Shown here one piece after another: positions 13,716-20,493 of a DNA stretch of 20,493 bases. The position numbers were made by a program, and so were the translations under genes. The number at the start of each line of letters is the position of its first letter. Within the stretch, counting starts at the first letter, position 1. Source of the stretch: a virus. The stretch spans positions 1 to 20,493 of IMG/VR virus record IMGVR_UViG_3300028883_000153. One strand, given 5' to 3'. The notes below the pieces were generated by a model, which was given only the letters and a program-made list of their open reading frames with translations, was not told the origin of the DNA and ran no database searches.

Positions 13716-15163
13716 TGGGCAAAGACCGCAGTATATTAGAGATCATCGTTGAGGGTAAAGATAACGCCTCAAAAAAAATTAGTGGTGTAACCGGTACCCT
13801 AAAAAAATTGGGGGCTGGTGCCCTTAAAGCCACTACTGCAGTAATTGGGGTTGCCACTGCCCTAGGTGGAATGGCTGTAAAATTGGGCGGTGAAGCTGCC
13901 CAGGTTGAGCGCTTGCAAGGCACCTTTGATGCCCTCAATGAATCCATTAATGAAAATGCAGATGTAACCATGCAAAAGCTGATCACTGCTACAGATGGCA
14001 TGGTTTCAAAACAAACACTGCTGGCCAGTACAAATAAACTGATCTCTATGGGGCTTGCTGATACAGGGGATAAGGCTGCAGAATTAACGGAAATGGCGGT
14101 TACTCTTGCATCTGCCATGGGCGAGGATGCGGCAAGCGGATTGGAAAACTTTGCGCTAATGCTGGCCAATCAATCCATCCCCAGGCTGGATACATTTGGG
14201 ATCTCCAGTGGAAAAGTACGGGATCGCATCAATGAGCTTATGGAGGCTGATAAAAACCTTACCAGGGAGCAGGCCTTTATGACTGCAGTAATGGAGCAGG
14301 GCGAGATTGCCATGGGTAAGGTAGGTGATCAAACCGGCGGGACTGCAGCAGAAATGGCCAGATTCCAAGCATCTTTGGATAATTTCAGGGTATCCATTGG
14401 CAATGCGCTTATACCGGTACTCAATACCCTCATGGAACTAGCAAAACCCCTCCTGGAGGCATTATTACCCCTGGTGGAAGAATTGTTTGCCCCCCTAGCC
14501 CAGCTCTTGATTGATGCTTTAATGCCTATATTAACTGCATTGATTCCGGTATTTATAGAACTTATTAATGCCATTATGCCTCTTATAGAAGTGGTATTAC
14601 CCCCGCTTATTGCTGTTATTGGTTTCCTCGCTAATATTATCAGCTCCATATTAATACCGGTTATAAGCGCGGTTGCTGGCTGGTTTGCAGAGAAGATCCC
14701 CCAGGCGGTGCAATTCCTTATTGATATTTGGGAGCAGTATTTATACCCTGCTGTTGAAAAATTACGAACATTTTTCCAGATGATAGCCGAGGGCATAGAA
14801 GTTTTATATGCATGGTTTCAAAAGCTGGCCATTCGAGTACAGCAAACCATGAATAAGATTACAAGTGCATTTAATAAGGCTAAAAAGGCATTGAGTTTTA
14901 TGACAAAACAAAGCCCTGTACCATTGGCCGAGGGTATCAAAGAATCAACCCGAGCACTGGAGAAATTTGGTAATACCTATTCCAGGATCATTGGTCAGGG
15001 AGTAGGCGCAATGAGCTTGGAGGCTGTTGGATCCGGTGGGGCTGGTGGAAAATTTATAACAGTGCATCTGGATTATAGGCCGGTCCTATCCATCGGGGAT
15101 GAGTATGAACTCAAAAACGCATTGCGCAATGTTGTAAATGATATAAATAGGGAGGCTTCATAA
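13715..15163 (+). CDS. Tail tape measure protein
   Basis: A 482-residue protein. The N-terminus (ILEIIVEGKDNASKKISGVTGTLKKLGAGALKATTAVIGVATALGG) is the classic opening of tape measure proteins. Residues about 65-225 are helical (VERLQGTFDALNESI, AAELTEMAVTLASAMGE). Residues about 232-323 are very hydrophobic with repeated Leu/Ile/Pro (IPVLNTLMELAKPLLEALLPL and following), probably the segment that can span membrane on DNA ejection. The C-terminus has KKALSFMTKQSPVPLAEG and a Gly-rich loop. Tail length scales with this protein; 482 residues is short for a siphophage and predicts a tail well under 100 nm. The start overlaps the chaperone frame by TAATG. Confidence 0.88.
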   Translation: MGKDRSILEIIVEGKDNASKKISGVTGTLKKLGAGALKATTAVIGVATALGGMAVKLGGEAAQVERLQGTFDALNESINENADVTMQKLITATDGMVSKQTLLASTNKLISMGLADTGDKAAELTEMAVTLASAMGEDAASGLENFALMLANQSIPRLDTFGISSGKVRDRINELMEADKNLTREQAFMTAVMEQGEIAMGKVGDQTGGTAAEMARFQASLDNFRVSIGNALIPVLNTLMELAKPLLEALLPLVEELFAPLAQLLIDALMPILTALIPVFIELINAIMPLIEVVLPPLIAVIGFLANIISSILIPVISAVAGWFAEKIPQAVQFLIDIWEQYLYPAVEKLRTFFQMIAEGIEVLYAWFQKLAIRVQQTMNKITSAFNKAKKALSFMTKQSPVPLAEGIKESTRALEKFGNTYSRIIGQGVGAMSLEAVGSGGAGGKFITVHLDYRPVLSIGDEYELKNALRNVVNDINREAS

Positions 15164-15164
15164 T

Positions 15165-16682
15165 ATGACCAAGTACGGAAAGGGCATTTGTGGTCAATTC
15201 CTTTATGGGTCTACCTCCCCCCAGGATGATTCTATTTTATGGGCTGCTGAAATCGACTGGGATAATGATGAGGTATATGATGGATCTAATGAAGCATCGC
15301 GCCTCATGGATCTTGAAATAAATAGGGGTACTCCCCAGCGCCTAGATTCGGAAGGCGGTGGATTTCTCTATCAAAGCCCAGGAAGATTGCGCTTAAAACT
15401 TTCCAATGCGGATGATCGCTTTTCTCCATATAATTCCAGCTCTCCCATTTATCCAGTAGAAGAACAGCGCTTAATCAGGGTCCGAAATAAACATGGATCA
15501 ACCGGATCCTATAATAATTTATTTCATGGAATCATCAGCAATATCAGAACGCATGGCCAGGGTGCTAATGCTTATTGTGATATTGAGGCATTTGATGGGG
15601 TAGAGATCTTAAAAAATATGATTGCTTATGTTGGGGTAAAACAGGGATACCGAATAGATCAATGTATGCAAGAAATATTAACTGCTGTAAACTGGCCGAG
15701 CTATTTTGGATATGATTTGGGAGAAGCGAAAAACAGCCAGGATTATTTCTGGGTAACTGGGGAAAGCGCCTTTGATGCCTTGTTTGCTCTCAATGATGCA
15801 GAATATGGAGATCTGGCCATAATGGGTGATGGATCGGTAAAATTCCTACCGCGCATGGCCAGGACCGCATCAGTTGCAACATTAACAGATGATTATTTCT
15901 TAAGGGATGGTGGTTTTCTATTGGATAGACCATCGGATACAAGGCGCAATTATGTAAGTGCCCAGGTATACCCAAGGGTATATTTATCTGATAAAGATAT
16001 TTATACGATGCAGGACAAGCCCAAGATCAAAGCTGGCAGATCCAAGAACTTTATAGCCGAGTTGAAATATAATAATAGATCTGTTGCCTCGTATGATTCT
16101 ACCGGCTATACCCTGACAATTACCGCTAATACTGCAGAGGATGGGAGTGGTTCAGATATAAGCGGCGATTTCTCCGGCGTAATCGTTTTCAAGGGATCTA
16201 TAGCAGAGATTACCATTTCCAATGCCAATGCAAGTGATGGGTATATCCAAAGCGTAACATTAAATGCAGATTGCATAGATATTCCAGATGTTACCAGTGT
16301 ATATGAGGATCGATCCAACGGGGGAACTCTCCGATCACTGCAGATCTTGGAAAACAAGAATTTCTACTCTTTGGATGCATCGCAAGGGTATGTATCATTT
16401 GTATCCAGCCTACTCAATAATTCCTCCCCTGGGTTAACAGTCCAGATGGAGGGCAGGCCAGATCTACAGTTTGGCTTGGATCTGCTGCAAAGGGTAACGG
16501 TAAATTCAGTGAAAAAGAATATATCCAATGAACTTTATAAGGTTGCTTATATCCATCATCAATTTATGCAGGATACCGGCCAGGGCGTAAGATCTACTTT
16601 CAAGCTGGAATCTGCTGCAAGCGCTGATGATTATATGGTTTGGGATGTGGATAATTGGGATCAGGAAAACTGGGGATACTAG
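15165..16682 (+). CDS. Tail hub / baseplate protein
   Basis: A 505-residue protein behind GGGAGG, starting one base after the tape measure stop. The N-terminal region IDWDNDEVYDGSNEASRLMDLEI, followed by RLRLKLSNADDRFSPYNSSSPIY and then LIRVRNKHGS and LFHGIISNIRTHG, is the pattern of siphophage tail proteins in which a Dit/hub-like domain forms the ring below the tube. A second conserved part is CDIEAFDGVEIL, then FDALFALNDAEYGDLAIMGDGSVKF. The C-terminus VWDVDNWDQENWGY is a Trp-rich ending common in this family. Only this one protein separates the tape measure from the adhesion-type genes, so it may do the work of both distal tail protein and hub. Confidence 0.75.
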   Translation: MTKYGKGICGQFLYGSTSPQDDSILWAAEIDWDNDEVYDGSNEASRLMDLEINRGTPQRLDSEGGGFLYQSPGRLRLKLSNADDRFSPYNSSSPIYPVEEQRLIRVRNKHGSTGSYNNLFHGIISNIRTHGQGANAYCDIEAFDGVEILKNMIAYVGVKQGYRIDQCMQEILTAVNWPSYFGYDLGEAKNSQDYFWVTGESAFDALFALNDAEYGDLAIMGDGSVKFLPRMARTASVATLTDDYFLRDGGFLLDRPSDTRRNYVSAQVYPRVYLSDKDIYTMQDKPKIKAGRSKNFIAELKYNNRSVASYDSTGYTLTITANTAEDGSGSDISGDFSGVIVFKGSIAEITISNANASDGYIQSVTLNADCIDIPDVTSVYEDRSNGGTLRSLQILENKNFYSLDASQGYVSFVSSLLNNSSPGLTVQMEGRPDLQFGLDLLQRVTVNSVKKNISNELYKVAYIHHQFMQDTGQGVRSTFKLESAASADDYMVWDVDNWDQENWGY

Positions 16683-16694
16683 GAGTTAATAATT

Positions 16695-17300
16695 ATGGGA
16701 TATACCAAAATTACTGATATAGATGTAGAGGATCCAGCAACATCAACATGGGCCAATAATATAAAGGATAATATCGAGCATATTGCTGATACAAGATATT
16801 TACCCCTGCCAATGGGCGCGGTCCTATTTCCTCTATCTGGGATTGAGCCGGCTACCATGGAGCAGGTGGAAAGCAGCGCGGCCGGCAATAAACCAAACAG
16901 ACTGCATTTTAAATTTGATTCCTCAACGGATCAGGGGGTCATGTGGGATACTTTATTGCCCAGGGATTATGGGGTAAATCCGATATTAAATATCTTATTT
17001 TATTGTGATTCTACCGGATCCTCTAGGGTTGCTGTATTTGATGCCCAGGTATCCGCTATCAGTGATGGCGATTCCAGCATCAATGCAGAGGCCTTTGATT
17101 CTGCTAATTCTGCAAATTTATCTGTACCAGATGAAAGCTATGTTGAGGAACTTGGGCAGATTACTTTAACTAACTTTGATAGCGGGGCTGCCTTGGATGA
17201 GATTTGCATATTGCTTTATAGGGATGCCGATAATGGCAGTGATGATGCCGGCTCCATTTATGTAAGGAAAGCCTGGATAAGCTATGAGTACAGTACATAG
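16695..17300 (+). CDS. Minor tail / adhesion-type protein with beta-sandwich domain
   Basis: A 201-residue protein with TAGGAG before ATG 16695. A short helical N-terminus (ATSTWANNIKDNIEHIAD) is followed by a beta-rich C-terminal domain (from residue about 68): LHFKFDSSTDQGVMWDTLLPRDY, LFYCDSTGSSRVAVFDAQVSAISDGD, LLYRDADNGSDDAGSIYVRKAWISYEY. This domain recurs in the protein encoded at 18055-19020 (FDSST, MPDDYNGG, VYVQRDPADGSDDLAVDAKLEAVRLRY) and is a common phage tail module. It probably builds a tail-tip or fibre structure. Its partner and ligand are unknown. Confidence 0.65.
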   Translation: MGYTKITDIDVEDPATSTWANNIKDNIEHIADTRYLPLPMGAVLFPLSGIEPATMEQVESSAAGNKPNRLHFKFDSSTDQGVMWDTLLPRDYGVNPILNILFYCDSTGSSRVAVFDAQVSAISDGDSSINAEAFDSANSANLSVPDESYVEELGQITLTNFDSGAALDEICILLYRDADNGSDDAGSIYVRKAWISYEYST

Positions 17301-17308
17301 GATAAGTA

Positions 17309-18055
17309 ATGGCAATTAAGATAGATACCGGCTTAATAGATTTTGGTAATCCATCCGGCATAGATGGGATCTCCCAGCTATCCATTGTAACCTGGCTGGA
17401 GTTTACCGGTGCGCCTAGTGGGTATGTTTTCTCAAAAATGGATTATACATCAGCGCCAGATCCAGCCCCATTGCCCCATGGATGGTATATTTTGGGTAAT
17501 ACCGATGAAACTATAAACTTTTTATATGGTTGGTGGAACGCTACAGGCTGGTGGAGATCTAGCACTGGGACTATCCAAGCGAATAATTTATACCAAGTAG
17601 GCATTTCCTATGATAATTCCTCAACCGCTAATGATGCAACCATTTATATTAATGGATCTAGCGTTGCTGTTACCGAAGAACAGGGACCAGGCGCAGATTT
17701 ACGGGATGATACCGGAGTTAATTTTCTAGTGGGAGGATGGCATAATAACGGAACGCCAACCCAGGGGAGCTGTAATTGTATTATTTACGATATAAAGATC
17801 TATTCTGGCATACGAACAGCAGCAGAATTTAAGCGCGATTATGATAGGCGCTGCCATTTACCAATTATCGAAAGCGATCTTGAAATATGGATCCCATTTC
17901 TGGGGGCAAGTGGGTGCCAAGTATTTGATGGGGTTGCTCTCGGATCATCCAACCTAATTAGGGAATATATTACAAAAGTGTTAGGGCAGCCCTATGATAC
18001 CGGCTCCGGTGGTCCTATTGGGGCTGGTAGTAAATTACGAATAGGAGGCCAATAA
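17309..18055 (+). CDS. LamG/ConA-like lectin-fold tail protein (putative)
   Basis: A 248-residue protein. The strand pattern LSIVTWLEFTGAPSGYVFSK, YILGNTDETINFLYGWW, NLYQVGISYDNSS, ATIYINGSSVAV, NFLVGGWHNN and CIIYDIKIYSGIRTAAEFKRDYD is that of LamG or concanavalin A-like jellyroll domains, ending with the helix typical after the last strand (AEFKRDY). Such domains bind carbohydrate, and phages use them as tail-tip binding modules. The C-terminus is Gly/Ser-rich (GSGGPIGAGSKLRIGG). The ribosome site is weak. The stop overlaps the next ATG by TAATG. Confidence 0.65.
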   Translation: MAIKIDTGLIDFGNPSGIDGISQLSIVTWLEFTGAPSGYVFSKMDYTSAPDPAPLPHGWYILGNTDETINFLYGWWNATGWWRSSTGTIQANNLYQVGISYDNSSTANDATIYINGSSVAVTEEQGPGADLRDDTGVNFLVGGWHNNGTPTQGSCNCIIYDIKIYSGIRTAAEFKRDYDRRCHLPIIESDLEIWIPFLGASGCQVFDGVALGSSNLIREYITKVLGQPYDTGSGGPIGAGSKLRIGGQ

Positions 18056-19020
18056 TGGCTGATTATCCAAGTACAATGCCGAGCTGGGTTAATGTGGTTG
18101 ATGATATAGATACCGCTTATGCAGCCCACATGAATAATGCATGGGCTGAAATCATCGCTATTGCAACCGAGCTAGGATTAGATGTTGCCGAAGATTATAC
18201 AGATCTCAAAACCAGGCTAAATGCTACCCTGGGAGAGGCCGGCAATGCTGAAACGACTACAGCAACCGGAAATATTACCCTGGCTGATTCTAATGCCAAG
18301 ATCCAGTATATAAATTGCAATGGCGCTGATCGTGATGTAACCATGCCCGCCGAAGCTGCTACAAATCACGAATTTGTTATTGTAAATACAAGCGGGGCTG
18401 ATTATGTTCTGACGGTTAAGGATGATGGGGGCGGGACCTTATGCATCATTGATCAGAATGAAACTGGAGCCCTGTTCTCTAATGGATCTGCCTGGTATGC
18501 ATTGACCGGCGTAAACATTGCTGCAAATATTGATATGAACGCGGGATTTTTAAAGCCGGCGCAAACCAATCCATGTGGTGATGCAGCAGCCGAGGAATTT
18601 GGTACTAATGACGTTGACACTTATTATCTAGCCTTTGATTCCTCAACCCTGGAGGCTGCCCAGGCCTCATTTACCATGCCAGATGATTACAATGGGGGGG
18701 CTGTAATTGCCCAATTTGTTTGGGGGTCCAGCTCTACCGGTACAGTTACATGGGGTATTAAGCTATTGGGTATTGGTGATTCGGGAGCAAATGATCAGGC
18801 ATGGGGAACGCTAGTGGAGGTTTCTGATTCTGTTGATACTGCCGATGATAAGGCTATAAGCGCCTGGACTGCTGCAGTAACGCCAGGCGGGAGCCCAGCA
18901 GCAGGATCAAGGATGCATGTATATGTTCAGAGGGATCCTGCAGATGGATCAGATGATTTGGCTGTAGACGCCAAGCTGGAGGCAGTACGTTTGCGCTATA
19001 TCAGAAAGAGAGCTTTATAA
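18055..19020 (+). CDS. Tail-tip / fibre-type protein with beta-sandwich domain
   Basis: A 321-residue protein behind AGGAGG. Residues 1-65 include a helical ADYPSTMPSWVNVVDDIDTAYAAHMNNAWAEI segment that resembles the start of the 16695 gene product. The middle (about 65-175) is a beta-rich region (NITLADSNAKIQYINCNGADRDVTMPAEA, EFVIVNTSGADYVLTVKDDGGG) like phage fibre shaft or spike repeats. The C-terminal domain (from about 195: YYLAFDSSTLEAAQASFTMPDDYNGGAVIAQFVWGSSSTG) is the shared phage tail beta-sandwich. It probably forms part of the tail-tip receptor-binding apparatus. The next gene starts directly after its TAA with no spacing. Confidence 0.65.
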   Translation: MADYPSTMPSWVNVVDDIDTAYAAHMNNAWAEIIAIATELGLDVAEDYTDLKTRLNATLGEAGNAETTTATGNITLADSNAKIQYINCNGADRDVTMPAEAATNHEFVIVNTSGADYVLTVKDDGGGTLCIIDQNETGALFSNGSAWYALTGVNIAANIDMNAGFLKPAQTNPCGDAAAEEFGTNDVDTYYLAFDSSTLEAAQASFTMPDDYNGGAVIAQFVWGSSSTGTVTWGIKLLGIGDSGANDQAWGTLVEVSDSVDTADDKAISAWTAAVTPGGSPAAGSRMHVYVQRDPADGSDDLAVDAKLEAVRLRYIRKRAL

Positions 19021-19830
19021 ATGGCTGTTGATGATATTTATACTGTTTCTTTGCTTCACATGAATGGGGCTGATGGCAGCACAAGTATTACTGACGAGTC
19101 AGGAAAAACATGGACATTGAACGGAAATGCGCAGCTAGATACAGCAAAAAAGAAATTTGGGACAGCATCTTTATATTTTGATGGTTCTGGAGATTATGCT
19201 GTATCTTCAACCCATGATGATTTTGATTATGGGGCTGCTGATTGGACATGGAATTTGCAATTTGCAACAAACCGCACCACTAGAATGGATGTGATGGTTA
19301 ATGACGTTACTTGGCCAAATTCTGCTGGCCTGACATTAATTCTGAATTACAGTGGGCAGGGGAGCATCGCATTTTATGAGTTTAGCACTAATAAAATTTC
19401 AACGACAACAGATCAAGGATTTACAGACAATAATTTTCATCATTTGGAATTGGCGAGAGGATCGGATATATTCTACTTGTTTTTGGATGGATCATTAATT
19501 GGATCATCTACAGCATCGCAAAGTAACGGCGGCGGTTATCCAACCGTCTTGGGAATAAATGAAAATTTATCATCCTATCCTTATTTGGGCTGGATCGATG
19601 AGGTTAGAATATCTAAAGGCATAGCCAGGCATACATCTACATTTGAGCCACCAACAGCAGAATATGGAGCAGAAGAAGAACAGGTGATCATCTCGGGAGT
19701 TGGAATCAGCGCATCCGGTATGATCTATATGAGTTTATTGGAGAAATATGAAAAGATCTTTGGTCGGAAATATAAAAAGAAAAAGGGGTTAATACAACCT
19801 GATCTATTACCGGAGATTATACCGATATGA
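19021..19830 (+). CDS. LamG/ConA-like lectin-fold tail protein with basic C-terminus
   Basis: A 269-residue protein starting directly after the previous stop. Residues about 10-215 form a LamG-type jellyroll: LLHMNGADGSTSITDESG, GTASLYFDGSGDYAV, WTWNLQFATN, HHLELARGSDIFYLFLDGSLIGS and WIDEVRISKGIARHTSTFEPP, the last being the typical closing strand and loop. A short linker with VIISGVGISASG leads to a basic C-terminal tail (YEKIFGRKYKKKKG). It is probably a second host-surface binding protein. Its first 390 bases have no GATC site and the first 600 no CCWGG, unlike the rest of the window, which hints at recent acquisition. It overlaps the endolysin gene by ATGA. Confidence 0.7.
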   Translation: MAVDDIYTVSLLHMNGADGSTSITDESGKTWTLNGNAQLDTAKKKFGTASLYFDGSGDYAVSSTHDDFDYGAADWTWNLQFATNRTTRMDVMVNDVTWPNSAGLTLILNYSGQGSIAFYEFSTNKISTTTDQGFTDNNFHHLELARGSDIFYLFLDGSLIGSSTASQSNGGGYPTVLGINENLSSYPYLGWIDEVRISKGIARHTSTFEPPTAEYGAEEEQVIISGVGISASGMIYMSLLEKYEKIFGRKYKKKKGLIQPDLLPEIIPI

Positions 19831-20493
19831 TGAAAAATAAAGTAAATGGGATAGACGCTTCACAGCATCAAGGGATCATTAACTGGGATCAAGTGGTATC
19901 CAGTGGGATCTTGTTTGCCTTTATAAGGTCCACGTTTGGCCTATATCCTGGGGATTATGATACCCAATGGAAAAGGAATTGGGCAGAGGCTAAAAGAGTT
20001 GGGGTCATGCGGGGGGCATACCAATTTATATTATCCTATCAATCCATAACTGACCAAGCCCGCCTATTGGTAGATCGCATGGATGGAGATTTTGGAGAGC
20101 TCCCGCCGGTTTGCGATGTGGAATATTGGCGCAGGCAAGATGGAAAATATGAATCCATGCCAACAGTGCTCCAAGTTAAAAAGTGGTGCGAAACTGTTGA
20201 AATGCTTACCGGTATTACCCCAATTATTTATTCCGGTGGATATTGGAAAACCATTACAAGAAGCATGGATCCCAGGGATCTAACTTGGGCATTACGCTAT
20301 GATCATTGGCTGGCGCAATATACAGCAGAAGGATTTGAGGAGCCATGCAAACCATGGCAAACATGGGCATTTTGGCAGCATACCGAAAAGGGGGATGGTC
20401 CTGCCATTGCTGGAATCAGGGGCAATCTGGATCTTAACGTTTTTAATGGGGATCTGGATGCATTTGCAGATTATACGAATAATGTAATCATTG
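19827..20493 (+). CDS. Endolysin, GH25 lysozyme (3' end outside window)
   Basis: ATG 19827 (overlapping the previous stop, ATGA) opens a frame that runs to the window edge: 222 codons plus one base. It matches the GH25 muramidase family: GIDASQHQGIINW (residues 8-20, with D10), FAFIRSTFG, PPVCDVEYW with the catalytic Asp97 and Glu99, PIIYSGGYW, LTWALRYDHWLAQY, FWQHTEKG, and LDLNVFNGD near residue 202. GH25 enzymes cleave the MurNAc-GlcNAc bond of peptidoglycan. The domain is essentially complete at the edge; whether a wall-binding domain follows cannot be seen. There is no signal peptide, so release would need a holin, likely encoded beyond the window. Confidence 0.9.
   Translation, partial: MMKNKVNGIDASQHQGIINWDQVVSSGILFAFIRSTFGLYPGDYDTQWKRNWAEAKRVGVMRGAYQFILSYQSITDQARLLVDRMDGDFGELPPVCDVEYWRRQDGKYESMPTVLQVKKWCETVEMLTGITPIIYSGGYWKTITRSMDPRDLTWALRYDHWLAQYTAEGFEEPCKPWQTWAFWQHTEKGDGPAIAGIRGNLDLNVFNGDLDAFADYTNNVII

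Noticed and set aside
13672-14169. 165-aa open frame on the minus strand rich in Ser, Ala and Pro
   Set aside because: Antisense shadow of the helical, Ala-rich tape measure gene; composition is the mirror of that gene.
14329-14796. 155-aa open frame on the minus strand
   Set aside because: Antisense to the hydrophobic part of the tape measure gene; no independent support.
1-20493. tRNA genes, CRISPR arrays, insertion sequences, attachment sites
   Set aside because: No cloverleaf, regularly spaced repeats, transposase frames or integrase-linked repeats were seen; no gap without genes exceeds about 110 bases.

Overview
The window is a compact, entirely plus-strand block of a tailed dsDNA phage or prophage (Caudoviricetes, siphovirus-like). 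It covers the packaging, head, head-tail joining, tail and lysis-start genes of an HK97-type virion. No integrase, repressor, replication gene, tRNA or bacterial housekeeping gene is visible, so the host cannot be read from these genes. Ribosome sites are often strong (AAGGAGG-like), genes overlap by ATGA or TAATG junctions, and base composition looks a little AT-rich. A GH25 lysozyme as endolysin is most often seen in phages of peptidoglycan-bearing bacteria such as Firmicutes and Actinobacteria, but environmental phages also carry it, so the host call stays open.

Layout. (1) 1-1498: tail end of an upstream module of small genes (one cut by the window edge, two Cys4 zinc-ribbon proteins, two unrecognised). 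(2) 1499-1606: the clearest control region, with an extended -10 promoter candidate and a perfect 14-bp hairpin directly before the next gene. (3) 1607-3992: ParB-domain protein, small terminase and large terminase. (4) 4021-9331: HK97 portal, Mu gpF-like head morphogenesis protein, gp10-like protein, two zinc-ribbon proteins (the second Com-like), a 53-aa gene, a strong intrinsic terminator, prohead protease with a C-terminal extra domain, and major capsid protein. (5) 9361-10999: a decoration-type protein and an unusual Rossmann-like protein with a coiled coil, lying between two related GC-rich hairpins. (6) 11015-13198: head-tail connector, tail terminator-like protein, 43-aa Lys-rich protein, major tail protein. 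(7) 13219-15163: two tail-assembly chaperone frames (gpG/gpGT style, -1 shift) and a short tape measure protein. (8) 15165-19830: one tail hub/baseplate protein and four distal adhesion-type proteins (two sharing a domain, two LamG/ConA-like). (9) 19827-end: GH25 endolysin, cut by the window edge.

Working together: the terminase packages DNA through the portal into a shell of the HK97-fold capsid protein, matured by the S78 protease. The gp6-like connector and terminator-like protein join it to a tail tube whose length is set by the tape measure protein with its chaperones. The hub and LamG/beta-sandwich proteins sit at the tail tip and probably bind the host surface, and the lysozyme releases progeny.

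The most unusual signals are a strong excess of GATC (especially GGATCC) and CCWGG sites, a Com-like zinc finger followed by a tiny gene whose stop codon lies in a terminator loop, a repeated promoter-like motif, an enzyme-like Rossmann protein inside the capsid operon, and a tail-chaperone frameshift without a canonical slippery heptamer.
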